Positions 10,614-22,071 of a stretch of DNA of 64,000 bases are shown piece by piece. Made by a program: the position numbers and the translations under genes. The notes under the pieces were generated by a model that saw only the letters and a list, made by a program, of their open reading frames with translations, ran no database searches and was not told the DNA's origin. Location: positions 54,665,695 through 54,729,694 of the forward strand of contig NC_012872.2 in the NCBI RefSeq assembly GCF_000003195.3. The letters are read 5' to 3'. This DNA comes from Sorghum bicolor (lineage: Eukaryota; Streptophyta; Magnoliopsida; Poales; Poaceae). Numbering within the stretch: position 1 is the first letter of the stretch; each line of letters starts with the position of its first letter.

Positions 10614-11604
10614 TGTTGGGTACCATAATAAGGGATACCCAAATCAGAGCAATAAAAAACGCAAAGAAACACACTAACCACAATCATCAGGGCCTCGGAC
10701 GCGAGTTCCGACTCGCCCGACCCCTCAGGGCCTCAGACGCAAGTTCCGACTCGCCCGACCCCTCAGGGCATCGGACGCGAGTTCCGACTCGCCCGACCCC
10801 TCAGAGCATTGGACGCAAGTTCCGACTCGCCCGACCCCGTCCAGGCTCGGGCGCCGGACCCCACTCCGCCTGGGCAGCAAGACTTCCACCGCACGGCGCC
10901 CGTACCCACGACATGACAGACGCGACGGCTTCCATACCGCGGCAGGGCAAGGCGATAACTATTCCAACCACCCTGGTCACTGTGCCCTTACCTCTTTCAC
11001 TGTGACGTACTGCCTCACAGTAGGAAGGGAATGGGGGAGGTTAATCAGCACCACTATTTGAGGTCACTTCCCACTATTGACAGCATGTGCAGCAGTGCCG
11101 GCGACCCGACCCCCGCGACTCCTACAGGGCTCGGTAACACTCTACAGGAACAGGCATACTGCCGACCACCCCCCAAGGACGAGATGGACCAGCTTCAACA
11201 GGGTCGGGACTGAGGTTTCACCATTCAACAGAAGAAATCTACTCTTGTAAAAACCTGTCTTCCCCTTGAGACTATAAAAGGGGAGCCAGGGTTCACAACT
11301 AAGGATAGGTCCAGAAGGCCAAGTTCACACACACAACACTCTTTCTCAGAGCAGCAACCCGCACTCTGTCCACTACCAAGCCGAGACCTGGGACTTAGCC
11401 CTCTCTCGCAACCTGCTTGTACCCCCTACAACAAGCACCTTTGGGTGCAAGGTTATACAGAAATTCCGACCACACTGGACGTAGGGCATTCTTGGCCCGA
11501 ACCAGTATAAACCCTCTGTGTCTCACTTGCATCACCATCCAAGCTTGGTCAGTCGCGCAGACTTATACTTGTTAGTGCCTAGACCGCGAGTCTAGACGCC
11601 GACA
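10614..11604 (+). repeat. 5' LTR of the Ty3/gypsy element
   Basis: Starts TGTTGGGTACC and ends GCCGACA. It carries four near-copies of a 37-38-bp unit (GGACGCGAGTTCCGACTCGC type) at about 10690-10840 and a TATA box in ACTATAAAAGG at 11271-11281. Confidence 0.92.
11273..11279 (+). promoter_or_regulatory. TATA box of the 5' LTR
   Basis: TATAAAA in the GAGACTATAAAAGGGG context, about 330 bp before the LTR end. The 3' LTR has the same box at 23935-23941. Confidence 0.65.
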
Positions 11605-11624
11605 GTTGGCGCGCCAGGTAGGGG
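11605..11624 (+). other. Primer-binding site of the gypsy element
   Basis: Immediately after the LTR comes GTTGGCGCGCCAGGTAGGGG. A TGG followed by a tRNA 3'-end complement is the usual layout. I cannot name the tRNA with confidence. Confidence 0.6.
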
Positions 11625-11639
11625 CCTTCTGCGTGACGC

Positions 11640-14600
11640 TTGCCAGTCCCTACTGGGAAGGCTTGGATGGCAGACGGATTTCGCCCGCTCCGTCGCGGCA
11701 CCATCATGATGTTTGGAAGTTTGGAGTTCATGTCCCTCGGTTCCGGCTACGACATGGTCCTCCTCCCGCCACGTGACGACGTCGAGCCTAGCCCCGAGCC
11801 GATCCCACCACAGTCAGTGCGTGGGAGACGTTCGGGACACCATGCGGGGGGCTCACGGAGGGGGCGTCAGAGATCTAGGATCTCCGACCCTACCTCTGAG
11901 GCTAGGACCCGTCCGGCCCTCCCCCCGCATATTCCTCACCAGGTCGCCCGTTCCTCCGGCCCGACAGGCGCTAGAGGAAGGGCTCGCGGGGCATCAAGCC
12001 CCGGTCCCAGGACCAACAGAGGATCATCGCGGCCTCCCGTTCCGCCCTGGTCAAAGGGGAAGACAAGGACCGCGCCCGTCCCCCGCAAGGGGGACAAAGG
12101 GGCCTCAACGTCCCGTCCTCCTCCACCTACGGATGAAGGAGAAACGGCAGCACCTCCCGAGTTACCTTTTGGGCTCAGGAACGCCGCCGCCACCTACGCC
12201 TCTTCCGTGAGCACTTCGTTGAGTGCATAGGCGGAACTTCCAGGTCACCACTTAAGGTCCACCCTGGACCTTATCTCTACACCGCCCGTTTCGTCATACC
12301 CTGAGGATCCTACCTCAGGCGACAACGAGTGGGCAGGCGCTGACTTTTTCGGGTGTGGCGACCCAGAGACCTTCATGCGCTTCCTGGAAGCCAGCAACTA
12401 CTGTCTCGGCTACTCCGACTCCGATAAAGGAAGCTACGACCCATCACGAGAGTGCTTCAACTTGGAAGTCGGAGGCACGCCGCATAACGCCCAGGGGGAC
12501 GCAGGGCCCTCTAGGCAGGAGAATGCAACACCACCTCCCAACCCTACTCCCGGAACCGATCTCGGCGCCCGAGGGGTAGCGTCGGCCCCCGTTGGAGGAC
12601 ATCGCCCTGACCTCGTGCAGCTCGACGAGCTGGAGGCCAGGCTTGAAGAAGAACGCGCACGCCTCCGACAACTCCGTGAGGCCCTGGTTCGAGACCCATC
12701 GGGCCGCGGGGATGGGGGCGAGGCTAGACGCCGCGCCCGTGACGTCAACCGCCGTATCGTCGAGGACCAAGGGGGTGACTCCCCAGTCTTCTGCACGGCC
12801 AGCCAAAACGTGATGGCCGCTGCGCTCCTCCTCAGGGCGATGCCCGAGCCATCGACCCCTGAGGGAAGAAGAGTGCGCCAGGGGTTACGTAGCCTCCTGG
12901 AGCAGGCTGTGGTGCAGAACGCGGAGAGTTCTGCCTCACAATCCCATAGCACAAGACGTCGTGGGGACCGACCCCCTCCGAACAAGGCACCAACGGTACA
13001 GGGTCCGCCGCCCCCTGACCCCCAAAGGGGCGACAAGGCCCCGTCGATACACGAGCGCGTCGGAGCAGGCGCGGACGTGCGGGCCACCCTCGAGGCCAGG
13101 CGACGCGACAGGGACGAAGCCGAGTCCCGACGTTACCGACCCCGCCGAGGTGGAAGGTACGACCCCGATCACGATCGCAGCACGTCACCAGAGCCTCCGG
13201 GTCCCCGCGTCTTCAGCGAGGCCATACGCAGGGCCAAGTTCCCGGCACGATTCCGACAGCCCGCCAACCTCACCAAGTACTCAGGGGAAACGAACCCTGA
13301 GCTCTGGCTGGCGGATTACCGCCTAGCATGCCAGCTGGGCGGCGCGGATGACGACCTGCTCATCATCCGCAACCTCCCACTCCACCTGGCCGATACGGCC
13401 AGGGCATGGCTCGAGCACCTCCCTGAGCGCATGATCTATGACTAGGCTGACCTGGTCAGAATGTTTGTCGGGAACTTCCAGGGCACATACGTGCGCCCTG
13501 GGAACTCCTGGGACCTCAGGAGCTGCCGGCAGAAGCCTGATGAGTCCCTCCGAGACTTCATCAGGCGATTCTCCAAACAGTGCACCGAGCTCCCCAACAT
13601 CACGGACTCCGACGTGATCGGAGCCTTCATTTCCGGTACCACCTGCAAGGAGTTGGTACACGAGCTCGGACGCAAGACCCCCACGAGCACTAGCCAGCTG
13701 CTCGACATCGCCACCAACTTTGCCTCAGGCGAAGAGGCAGTCGGCGCCATTTTCTCCGACGGCGCAGCCAAGGGGAAGCAGAAGGCCGAGGCCACCGAAG
13801 CCTCAGGATCACGCGACCCCAAGAAGAAGAAGAAGGGTCGCAAGGAGAAGCAGGGTCAGCCGGACGACCACCTAGTCGCCGCAGCTGATCGCAAGAACCC
13901 CAAACAGGCTCCTGCTGGCCTCGGTCTCTTCGACGAAATGTTGAAGAAGCCGTGCCCCTATCACAGGGGGCCAACCAAGCACACCCTTGAGGAGTGCACC
14001 GTCCTCCGTCGGTACTATACCGACATCATCACCAAAGAGAGTGCCGAAGAGCCTCCCAAGGACGATGACCCCGAGGGGGAGGTTTTCCCCAAGATCAAGA
14101 ACTGCCTTCTGATCTTTGGGGGACGCGCGGCTCGCCTCACTGCGAGTCAAAGGAAGCGCGAACTCCGAGAAGTTTGCGCAGTCAGCGCAGCTGCGCCCTC
14201 GTACCTTAAATGGTCCGAGAGCGCAATCACGTTCGACCGACAGGATCACCCGGATCGGATTCCCAATCCCGGGAGCTATCCGTTGATCGTCGACCCCATC
14301 ATCGCCGAGACCCGTCTCACTAAGGTGCTGATGGATGGAGGCAGTGGCCTCAACATACTCTACGCCGAGACTCTGGCCCTCATGGGGATCAGCAAGTCCC
14401 GGCTGAGGAACGACACTGCGCCATTCCATGGAGTGGTGCCGGGACATCGTGCCCACCCCCTCGGACAGATCGATCTGCCCGTCTGCTTCGGGACCCCCGA
14501 CAACTTCAGACGGGAGGTCCTCACTTTCGACGTGGTTGGGTTCCCAGGGACCTACCACGCCATCCTGGGACGACCGTGCTACGCCAAGTTCATGGCCGTC

Positions 14601-17600
14601 CCTAACTACACCTACCTCAAGCTCAAGATGCCAGGGCCAAAGGGCATCATCACCGTCAGCACGACCAGTCAGCACGCCTACCAGTGCGACGTCGAGTGCA
14701 TTGAGCAGGCCGAGGCTCTGGCTGAGTCTCTGGCCATTCTCACCGGCCTCGGCGACTGCGACCAGGACGTCCCCGACCCCAAGCGTCATGCCGGGAGCTT
14801 CGAGCCGGCAGAGGAGACCAAGCTAGTTTTTCTCGACCCCGGGACCTCTGAAGGCAAGGCGTTGAGGATCAGCTCCAGCATCGACCCCAAATAGGAAGTG
14901 GTGCTCGTCGACTTTCTCCACGCAAACGCTGACATATTTGCGTGGAGTCCCTCGGACATGCCTGGAATACCGAGGGAAGTCGCCGAGCACTCCTTGGACA
15001 TCCGAGCCGGCTCCAAACCCGTGAAACAACGCCTGCGCCGATTCGACGAGGAGAAGCGTCGGGCCATCGGGGAGGAGATTCACAAGCTGCTGGCGGCCGG
15101 ATTCATCAAGGAGGTATTCCATCCCGAGTGGTTAGCCAACCCCGTGTTAGTTAAAAAGAAAAATGGGAAGTGGAGGATGTGCGTAGATTATACTAGTTTA
15201 AATAAAGCATGTCCAAAGAATCCCTTTCCATTGCCTCGTATTGATCAGATAGTTGACTCCACCGTAGGATGTGAAATTTTGTCTTTTCTTGATGCTTACT
15301 CCGGCTACCATCAAATCAAGATGAAGGAGTCCGACCAGCTCGCGACTTCATTCATCACCCCTTTCAGAATGTATTGCTACGTAACCATGCCTTTTTGCCT
15401 CAAGAACGCGGGGGCTACATATCAACGGTGTATGCTCTAGGTTTTTGGGAACCTTATAGGCAAAACGGTAGAGGCTTACGTAGACGACATCGTCGTCAAG
15501 TCCAGGAAAGCGAGCGGCCTAGTTGTCGACCTGGAAGAAACATTCCGATGCCTTAGGGCAAAAGGGATCAGACTCAACCCCGAAAAGTGCGTTTTCGGGG
15601 TCCCCCGAGGCATGCTCCTTGGGTTTATTGTGTCTGAGCGGGGAATCGAGGCCAACCCAGAAAAGGTCTCGGCCATCGCGAATATGGGCCCCATTCGTAA
15701 CCTAAAGGGAGTACAGAGGGTAATGGGATGTCTAGCCTCCCTAAGCCGTTTTATTTCTCGCCTCGGGGAAAAAGGGCTGCCTCTGTATAGGTTACTTAGG
15801 AAATCTGAGCACTTTTCCTGGACCCCCGAGGCCCAGGAAGCCCTTGACAAGCTCAAGGCTTTGCTCACCAACCCTCCCATCCTGGTGCCCCCCGCCGAGG
15901 GGGAACCACTACTTCTCTACGTCGCAGCCACTGATCAGGTGGCCAGCGCAGCTATCGTGGTCGAGAGGAAGGAAGAAGGGCACGCCCTGCCGGTCCAAAG
16001 GCCGGTATACTTCATCAGTGAGGTACTCTCCGACACAAAGACCCGATACCCACAGATCCAAAAATTACTCTACGCTGTAGTGTTGGCCCGGCGCAAGCTC
16101 CGACATTACTTTGAATCTCACCCAGTCTCAGTGGTCTCATCTTTCCCTTTGGGAGAAGTGATTCAGAACCGAGAGGCCAACGGGAGGATTGCCAAATGGG
16201 CCATAGAGCTCATGGGCGATGGGTCACCTATGAGCCTCGCAAGGCCATAAAGTCCCAGGTCCTGGCCGACTTTGTGGCGGAGTGGACTGGGACTCAGCTC
16301 CCACCCCCACAAATCCAGCACGAATGCTAGACCATGTACTTCGACGGGTCTCTGATGAAAACTGGGGCCGGCGCAGGCCTTGTCTTCATCTCACCCCTCG
16401 GGGTAAGGATGCGATACGCAATCCGGCTTCATTTCCCTGCTTCAAACAATGCAGCAGAGTACGAGGCCCTTGTTAACGGTCTCCACGTCGCGATCGAGCT
16501 TGGGATCAAATGGCTCGACATCCGAGGCGACTCTAGGCTCATCATCAATCAAGTCATGAAAGAGTCTAGCTGCCATGACCCCAAGATGGACGCATACTGC
16601 AAAACGGTTCGACGCCTGGAAGAAAAATTTGACGGCCTCGAGCTTAACCACGTGTTAAGGAAGTATAATGAGGCCGCCGACGCGCTCGCCAAGATGGCAT
16701 CCGAGCGGGCCACGGTCCCCCCGGATGTTTTCGTCAGCGACCTCTACAAACCTTCCGTCGACTACAAGGACGACGGGGGGTCGGACGAACCCCCAAGCGA
16801 ATAGAGTGCCGACCCCAAAGACGCTGTCGCTCAAGAACAGGAGGCCATGGACATCGAGCCAGAGCCACCTGCATCTGACGACTCGCCTGACTGGCGCTAC
16901 CCTTTGCTTCAACGCCTGGTCGATGGCACTTTGCCCCTGGACCAAGCCGAAGCAAGGCGCGTGGCACGTCGTGCCAAGACCTTTGTCCTCCTTAATGGGG
17001 AGATGTACAAACGAAGCCCCTCGGGCGTCCTCATGCGATGCATCCCACGTCAAGAGGGGGTTAAGCTCCTACAGGACGTTCACTCGGGGGCTTGCGGCCA
17101 TCACACCGCGCCCCGGACGTTGGTAGGAAATGCCTTCCGACAAGGCTTCTACTGGCCCACCGCCATGGCCGACGCCACAGAGATCGTCAGGGCCTGTAAG
17201 GGATTCCAGTTTTACGCTCGGCAGATACATCTACCCGCTCAGGCCCTGCAAACGATCCCCATCACTTGGCCTTTCGCTGTCTGGGGCCTCGACCTAGTCG
17301 GGCCTCTCCAGAAAGCGCCCGGGGGCTTCACCCACTTGCTTGTCGCAATCGACAAGTTCTCCAAATGGATCGAAGTCCGACCCATCACAAGGATCAAGGC
17401 TGAGCAAGCAGTGTTGTTTTTCACGGACATCATCCATCGATTTGGGGTACCGAACTCCATAATCACCGACAACGGCACACAGTTCACCGGGCGAAAGTTC
17501 TTGCAGTTCTGCGACAGACACCACATACGTGTGGACTGGGCGGCAGTGGCTCACCCCAAGACCAACGGTCAAGTGGAGCGTGCCAATGGCATGATCCTCC

Positions 17601-18127
17601 AGGGTTTGAAGTCCATGATTTTCAACCGACTGAACAAGTTTGGAAAAAGATGGCTCAAGGAGCTACCAGCCGTGGTCTGGAGCCTGAGAACCTCCCGAAG
17701 CCGAGCCACAGGCTTCACCCCATTCTTCATGGTCTACGGGTCGGAAGCCGTCCTCCCCACTGATCTAGAATACGGGTCCCCGAGGGTACAAGCCTACGAC
17801 GAAAATAGCGGCAAGACGTTCCAAGAAGACGCGCTGGACCCGCTGGATGAAGCCAGGGATGTAGCCCTCCTACACTCTGCCAAATACCAGCAGGCCCTCC
17901 GCCGATACCACGCATGACGAATCCGAGGCCGAGCCTTTCAAGTCGGCGACTTGGTGCTAAGGCTCAGACAGAGCAACAAGGGTCGTCACAAGCTCACACC
18001 CCCCTGGAAAGGACCTTTCGTCATCGCCGAGGTTCTCCGACCCGGCACCTACAAGCTCGCCAATGAAGCGGGAGAGGTCTTCAAAAACGCATGGAACATA
18101 GAACAGCTACGTCGCTTTTACCCTTAG
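11640..18127 (+). pseudogene. gag-pol of the Ty3/gypsy element, with nonsense mutations
   Basis: One polyprotein frame can be followed with breaks. Gag N-terminal Pro/Arg-rich part: 11640-12230. Gag core: to about 13700 (FPARFRQPANLTKYSG, then VGNFQGTYVRPGNSW). Protease-like MDGGSGLNIL: about 14330. RT: 14940-15700, with YVDD near 15480. First RNase H: about 15850-16240. Second RNase H: 16334-16720 (YFDGS, AAEYEAL, DSRLI, NEAADALAKMA). Integrase: 16900-17800, with DDE residues in DLVG, TDNGTQF and GQVERANG. The C-terminal tail ends at 18127. In-frame stops lie at 12228 (TAG), 13443 (TAG), 14892 (TAG), 15438 (TAG), 16328 (TAG), 16802 (TAG) and 17915 (TGA). A one-step frameshift near 16223 separates the RNase H domains. 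The integrase zinc finger reads CKGF where a second Cys is expected. No functional polyprotein can be made. Confidence 0.9.
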
Positions 18128-18714
18128 AACTTTTGTAAAAATTTTCGTTTGTTCATCACCATGGAGGAATAAATGAAAATTTAAGTTATATGGCCCTTTT
18201 TTATCAGGGAGCCTCGGACCTGCCCAGCAGAGTCCGAGCCTCCCTCGGGGGCTACATAGGGGGGAACCCCCCGTGTCAACTCCAAACCTTTTTCCTTTTT
18301 TCGCGCAAGTTAAAAGAACTCTGACCCAAGGTCCTTTCCCCCTTTTTCTCTTAGAAAGTTTTAGGAAAACCGGAAACTCGCCCCACAAATCTTAAGGCAT
18401 GAGCACTAGGAAAGGTCAGCGCTCACGAGCAAGAGACCGCTCCTACTCACCTTAGATTCGGGGGACGGATTCGGACTTCTAAAAACCACTAAGGGAAAAA
18501 GGAAGAGGACTTAGGCTTGGGGTTCCTGGCTATCGCAAGGAGCTTACCCGACCTCTCGCTGCCGAGGTCGGATCGGCATAAGGAAAAAGAAAACAGCTTA
18601 AAGAGCAATTACACAAATATCTGCATTCAACATTAAACATTGTATAATACAAGGCCTACCGGCCTCAACACCCACAAAAAGAAAAAAGAAAAACTAAGAA
18701 TTCTATTGCCCTGT

Positions 18715-21700
18715 CTACTCAGGTCCTTGAGCCCCGAGGGGGGGAAGCTCCGCCTCATCGTCAAAAAAGGCGGCCAAGGCGTCTCCAGGGACAGTCGCGG
18801 CGTCGTCGAGCCTCTGCACCTCCTCCTGGGCTTCTGTTTCGTCGTCAGGGAGAACGTAGCCCTCACAAACCGCCGGCAAATCAATGCCGGCATAGTGAGA
18901 GCTCACCACCGCCAGGGCCTTCTTCACCCCGGTGTGGAGCGCCTCCCTCATCCTCTCCCCGGCCCGGGAGTAAAGGGCCTCGACCCGACTGCGCAGCGAC
19001 GACCCCGACACCGATACCCCGAGCCCCTCACACGCCGAGGTGACCACGGCTTCAAGAGCCGAGCGGTCCGAAGCCTCAGCGTCGAGGGACTTTTGTAGGG
19101 CCTCGGCAGTAGAGGCCGTCTCGACCACCTTCACCTCCAATTCTGATTAAAAAATACGACAAGAAAAAAGGAATCAGGAAAGACCAATTCAAAAGTACAA
19201 AGGCGTCTGAGGTAAAGGGCGCAAGTCCTACCCTTGGCGCGCTTCTCGTACTCCGCCGAGCTCTGATGCCAGCGGGCCACCTGGCTCAGAGCCCCGGCCA
19301 GGTCGGTCTGAGCTTGGTTCAAGGCAAGGTCTTTCTCGACGAGCAAAGCTTCAAGCCGAGCGACCTCACCCTTGTACCCCTCAGCCGCCGCCTTCTGCGC
19401 CTCAGACTCTTGGGTGAGGACCCCAATCCTCTCCTCCAGGGGGGCAACCTTATCCCGGGCCTCCCGAGCCTCGGTGGCCAGTGCCGAGCACTTCTGCCGA
19501 AGCTCGGCAGAAATCTCGCACTCCTTCGCGAGCTCCCCCTCGGCCGCCTCCCTGGCAGCCCTCTCGTTCTCAAAGGACGCCCAAGCATCCCTCTCCCGAC
19601 GGAGAAATACCGACTTCTCCTGGGAGGTGGCCTTGAGCGCCTGCAAGATCAGAGGTCACACAGGGAGTTAATACCGCAAAAGCAAGAACAAAACTACTTT
19701 ACAACATGGGTAAAAATCTTACCTGAGCCAAATTAAACATGTCACGACCCACGAGCTGGGTAGCTCGATTGAGGGCCTCGACACCGGCGCGCCCACACGC
19801 ATCCAGACCCTGCCAGAGGTAATTCTCTGACGGGTCATCCAGGACAAATCTGGCTCCCCCCTCGGCATCGCCGAGGTTGGGCCAGATTACGGGACTCTTG
19901 CCCCATCCGGCTTCCTCCTCCCTTCTCGCCGCGGGGGCCTCGGGCGCCGCGCTGGACGCCACGATGGCTCGGCCTTCCTCAGCGCGCGCAGGCCGGGCCG
20001 CACCTCCGAGGTCAGCGTCCTCCGGTCCTTGGGGCTTCGGCGCCCCCGTGTCTTGCCCCTGGTGGCGCCCTGCCTCCTCGTAGCCTGGAGGCGGCGGCGA
20101 CGCGGGCCTAGCCGACCCGGGAGTCGACTGAGCCCCCCTCTTCACAGCCTTCAGGGGGGCCAGCGCCACCGAAGGCGCTTTTTGCTTACGGCTGGGGGAA
20201 CAACATCATGTCAGAAGAAAGAGAAAAACAAAAAATCGGCAGAAGGATCAGGAATCCTATCTTTACCTCGCCCGGGGAGCAGATTTCTTATGGGAGCCCG
20301 GGGCTCCTTGGGGGTCTCCCGCGGCGCCAAGGGCCGACGGTCGGACACCCGCCTCGCCTGCCGACGGCGCAGGGGGCACCATGATGGCCTCGGCCTGCGA
20401 CACCTCCACGGGGGCACCAGCTCCAGTCCCGGACGCTGGGGTAGGCTCGGCCGGACCCTCCGGCGCTACCGATTGAGGGGCCTCCTCGGGCTCGGCCTCC
20501 GACGCCTTCTCCCCCTCTTGGAGGCCCACGGGGGCTGAATCTTCACGAGGGGCGCTGTCCTCGTCGTCCACAACGATGTGGGGGACGGGCTGCCCGCCCC
20601 CCGGCGCCTGGGTCCCCTCGGGGGTCTCCGACCCACCTTGGGCCTTTGACCTCTCCGGGGCCTCGATCCCCCCGGTAGGAGGGACTGCGTCGTCCTCCTC
20701 CATCAGCTCGTCGAGCCAGTCGACGTCGCCGCCCCCGCCCCCGCCCTCTGTCTCCGAGACTGAAGTCTCAGGAGACGGAGGCGGGGCGACCCCCGCCTTC
20801 TCGGCTTCACGGCGGTTCTTGGAGGCGATCTCCCGCCTCTCCGCCCTTCGCGCCGCCTTGGCTTTCTTGCCTTCCTTGACCTTCTTTTGCTCCTCGTTCC
20901 GGGCCCGATTCTTGGCCCGGATCCCTTTGTCCTCCGGGACAGGGGGTGGGGAGTCCTTGACGGCCCCGATCCCCTGAGCAAACGGATCAACAGGGAATCA
21001 GGCGAAAGAAAGAATGAGGGCAAGAAATCGAAATAAAGGACACCTTCTTACCAGGGAAATGTAGCCCTTTTCAGGGCGCATCGGCACCACCCGAGAATTC
21101 TTCATCTCCGGGGTCGTTGTCTTCTCGACCCGGGCGGTGATGTCCGAGGCCGATATCGACTCAGCTAACATCTTTGTCCCTGCCCAAGGGACGTCCCGGG
21201 TCATCTCGAACATGGGCACCCGGCGCTGCGCCAGCGGAAGCAGGCTCCTCTTATGGAACGCTATCGCCACCGTGGCCGCAGTGACTCGGGCCTCTCGCAG
21301 CTTCTGAAGCCCCGCAAGAAGCGGGGCGAGCCTCTTCTGCTCCTCGGCCGGAGCACCCCACACCCACTTCTGGGGGGCCTCTGTCACCATCTTCCCGGTA
21401 TACTTCGGCAGAAGACCACCGTCATTCCAGAGGTAGAACCACGCGCTCTGCCACCCCCGGTTTGACGACGGCATCGTGCTCCAGATGTACAATCCGGACC
21501 GTTGCTGGCGAAGCTGCAGCGTACAGCCGCCGGCGCGCAGGGGGATCTTCTCCTTCCCCACGTAACGGGCCGACATGTCCGCCTTGAAGAGGTGAAGCCA
21601 GAGGTTCCAGTTGACAGGAACCCCCAGGAACCCCTCGCAGACCGTGGCGAAGACGGCGGCCTGCATCACCGAATTGGGATTCAGGTTGTGCAGCTCCACC

Positions 21701-21942
21701 TCGTAGTAGTGGAGGATCGCCCGGATGAGACGACCAGCTGGGACCCCGAACCCCCGGTCTAAGAACGACAGGAAGCAAACCACATAGCCCGGCGGCGGGT
21801 TTGGCTCCCTCTCGTTCGCCGAAGGAACGATCCATTCCGGGAAACCGACGTCCTTGAGAGGGCGGAGAATACCGGCCCCCACGCGCGCCTCCAGCGCGGA
21901 CTTGGTTACATTGCTGGGCGGCCACGCCTCAACGCCGGCTAT
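18715..21942 (-). CDS. Antisense five-exon gene of the gypsy element (PF04195-like 'putative gypsy-type transposon' protein)
   Basis: Minus-strand exons are 21942-21052, 20973-20267, 20191-19723, 19640-19232 and 19142-18715. Every junction has GT/AG sites and fits in phase. The total is 2904 nt, 967 codons plus TAG, with no internal stop. The N-terminal 290 residues (GYVVCFLSFLDRGFGVPAGR, then LHLFKADMSARY, then WQSAWFYLWND) match the domain I know as putative gypsy-type transposon (Transposase_28). A basic stretch and an acidic Gly/Pro/Ala-rich linker follow. The C-terminal part is a long coiled coil (LEERIGVLTQESEAQKAA, then LVEKDLALNQAQTDL). Similar antisense genes are known between pol and the 3' LTR in Tat-lineage elements; their function is unsettled. 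The codon where a start would be expected (21942-21940) reads ATA, so initiation may be lost or lie elsewhere. Exon structure confidence is high, expression unknown. Confidence 0.82.
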
Positions 21943-22060
21943 GGCTTTGCGAGGAAGAGGTGTGTCTGCGCGGCGGAAGTGGAGGAGATGGAGGCAGAAG
22001 AAAGAGCAGGAGGCAAGGGCTTTGTGGCGCAGAGGAAAGAAACCAAGCCACCGGCGGCCG

Positions 22061-22071
22061 CTTTTATAGGA
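22061..22071 (-). promoter_or_regulatory. Candidate TATA box for the antisense gene
   Basis: The minus strand reads CCTATAAAAGC, about 120 bp upstream of the expected start region of the antisense gene. The placement fits a dedicated internal promoter. There is no experimental support here. Confidence 0.5.

Noticed and set aside
10684..10840. Possible CRISPR-like spaced repeat in the gypsy LTR
   Set aside because: The units are contiguous tandem repeats without unique spacers, in a plant nuclear LTR.
10592..11005. Reading frame across the gypsy LTR repeats (also 23268-23657)
   Set aside because: It follows the 37-38-bp LTR tandem units; non-coding LTR sequence.
12434..13087. Long minus-strand reading frames opposite gypsy gag
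   Set aside because: They are shadows of GC-rich gag codons, with no family resemblance or splice pattern. The real antisense gene lies only at 18.7-21.9 kb.
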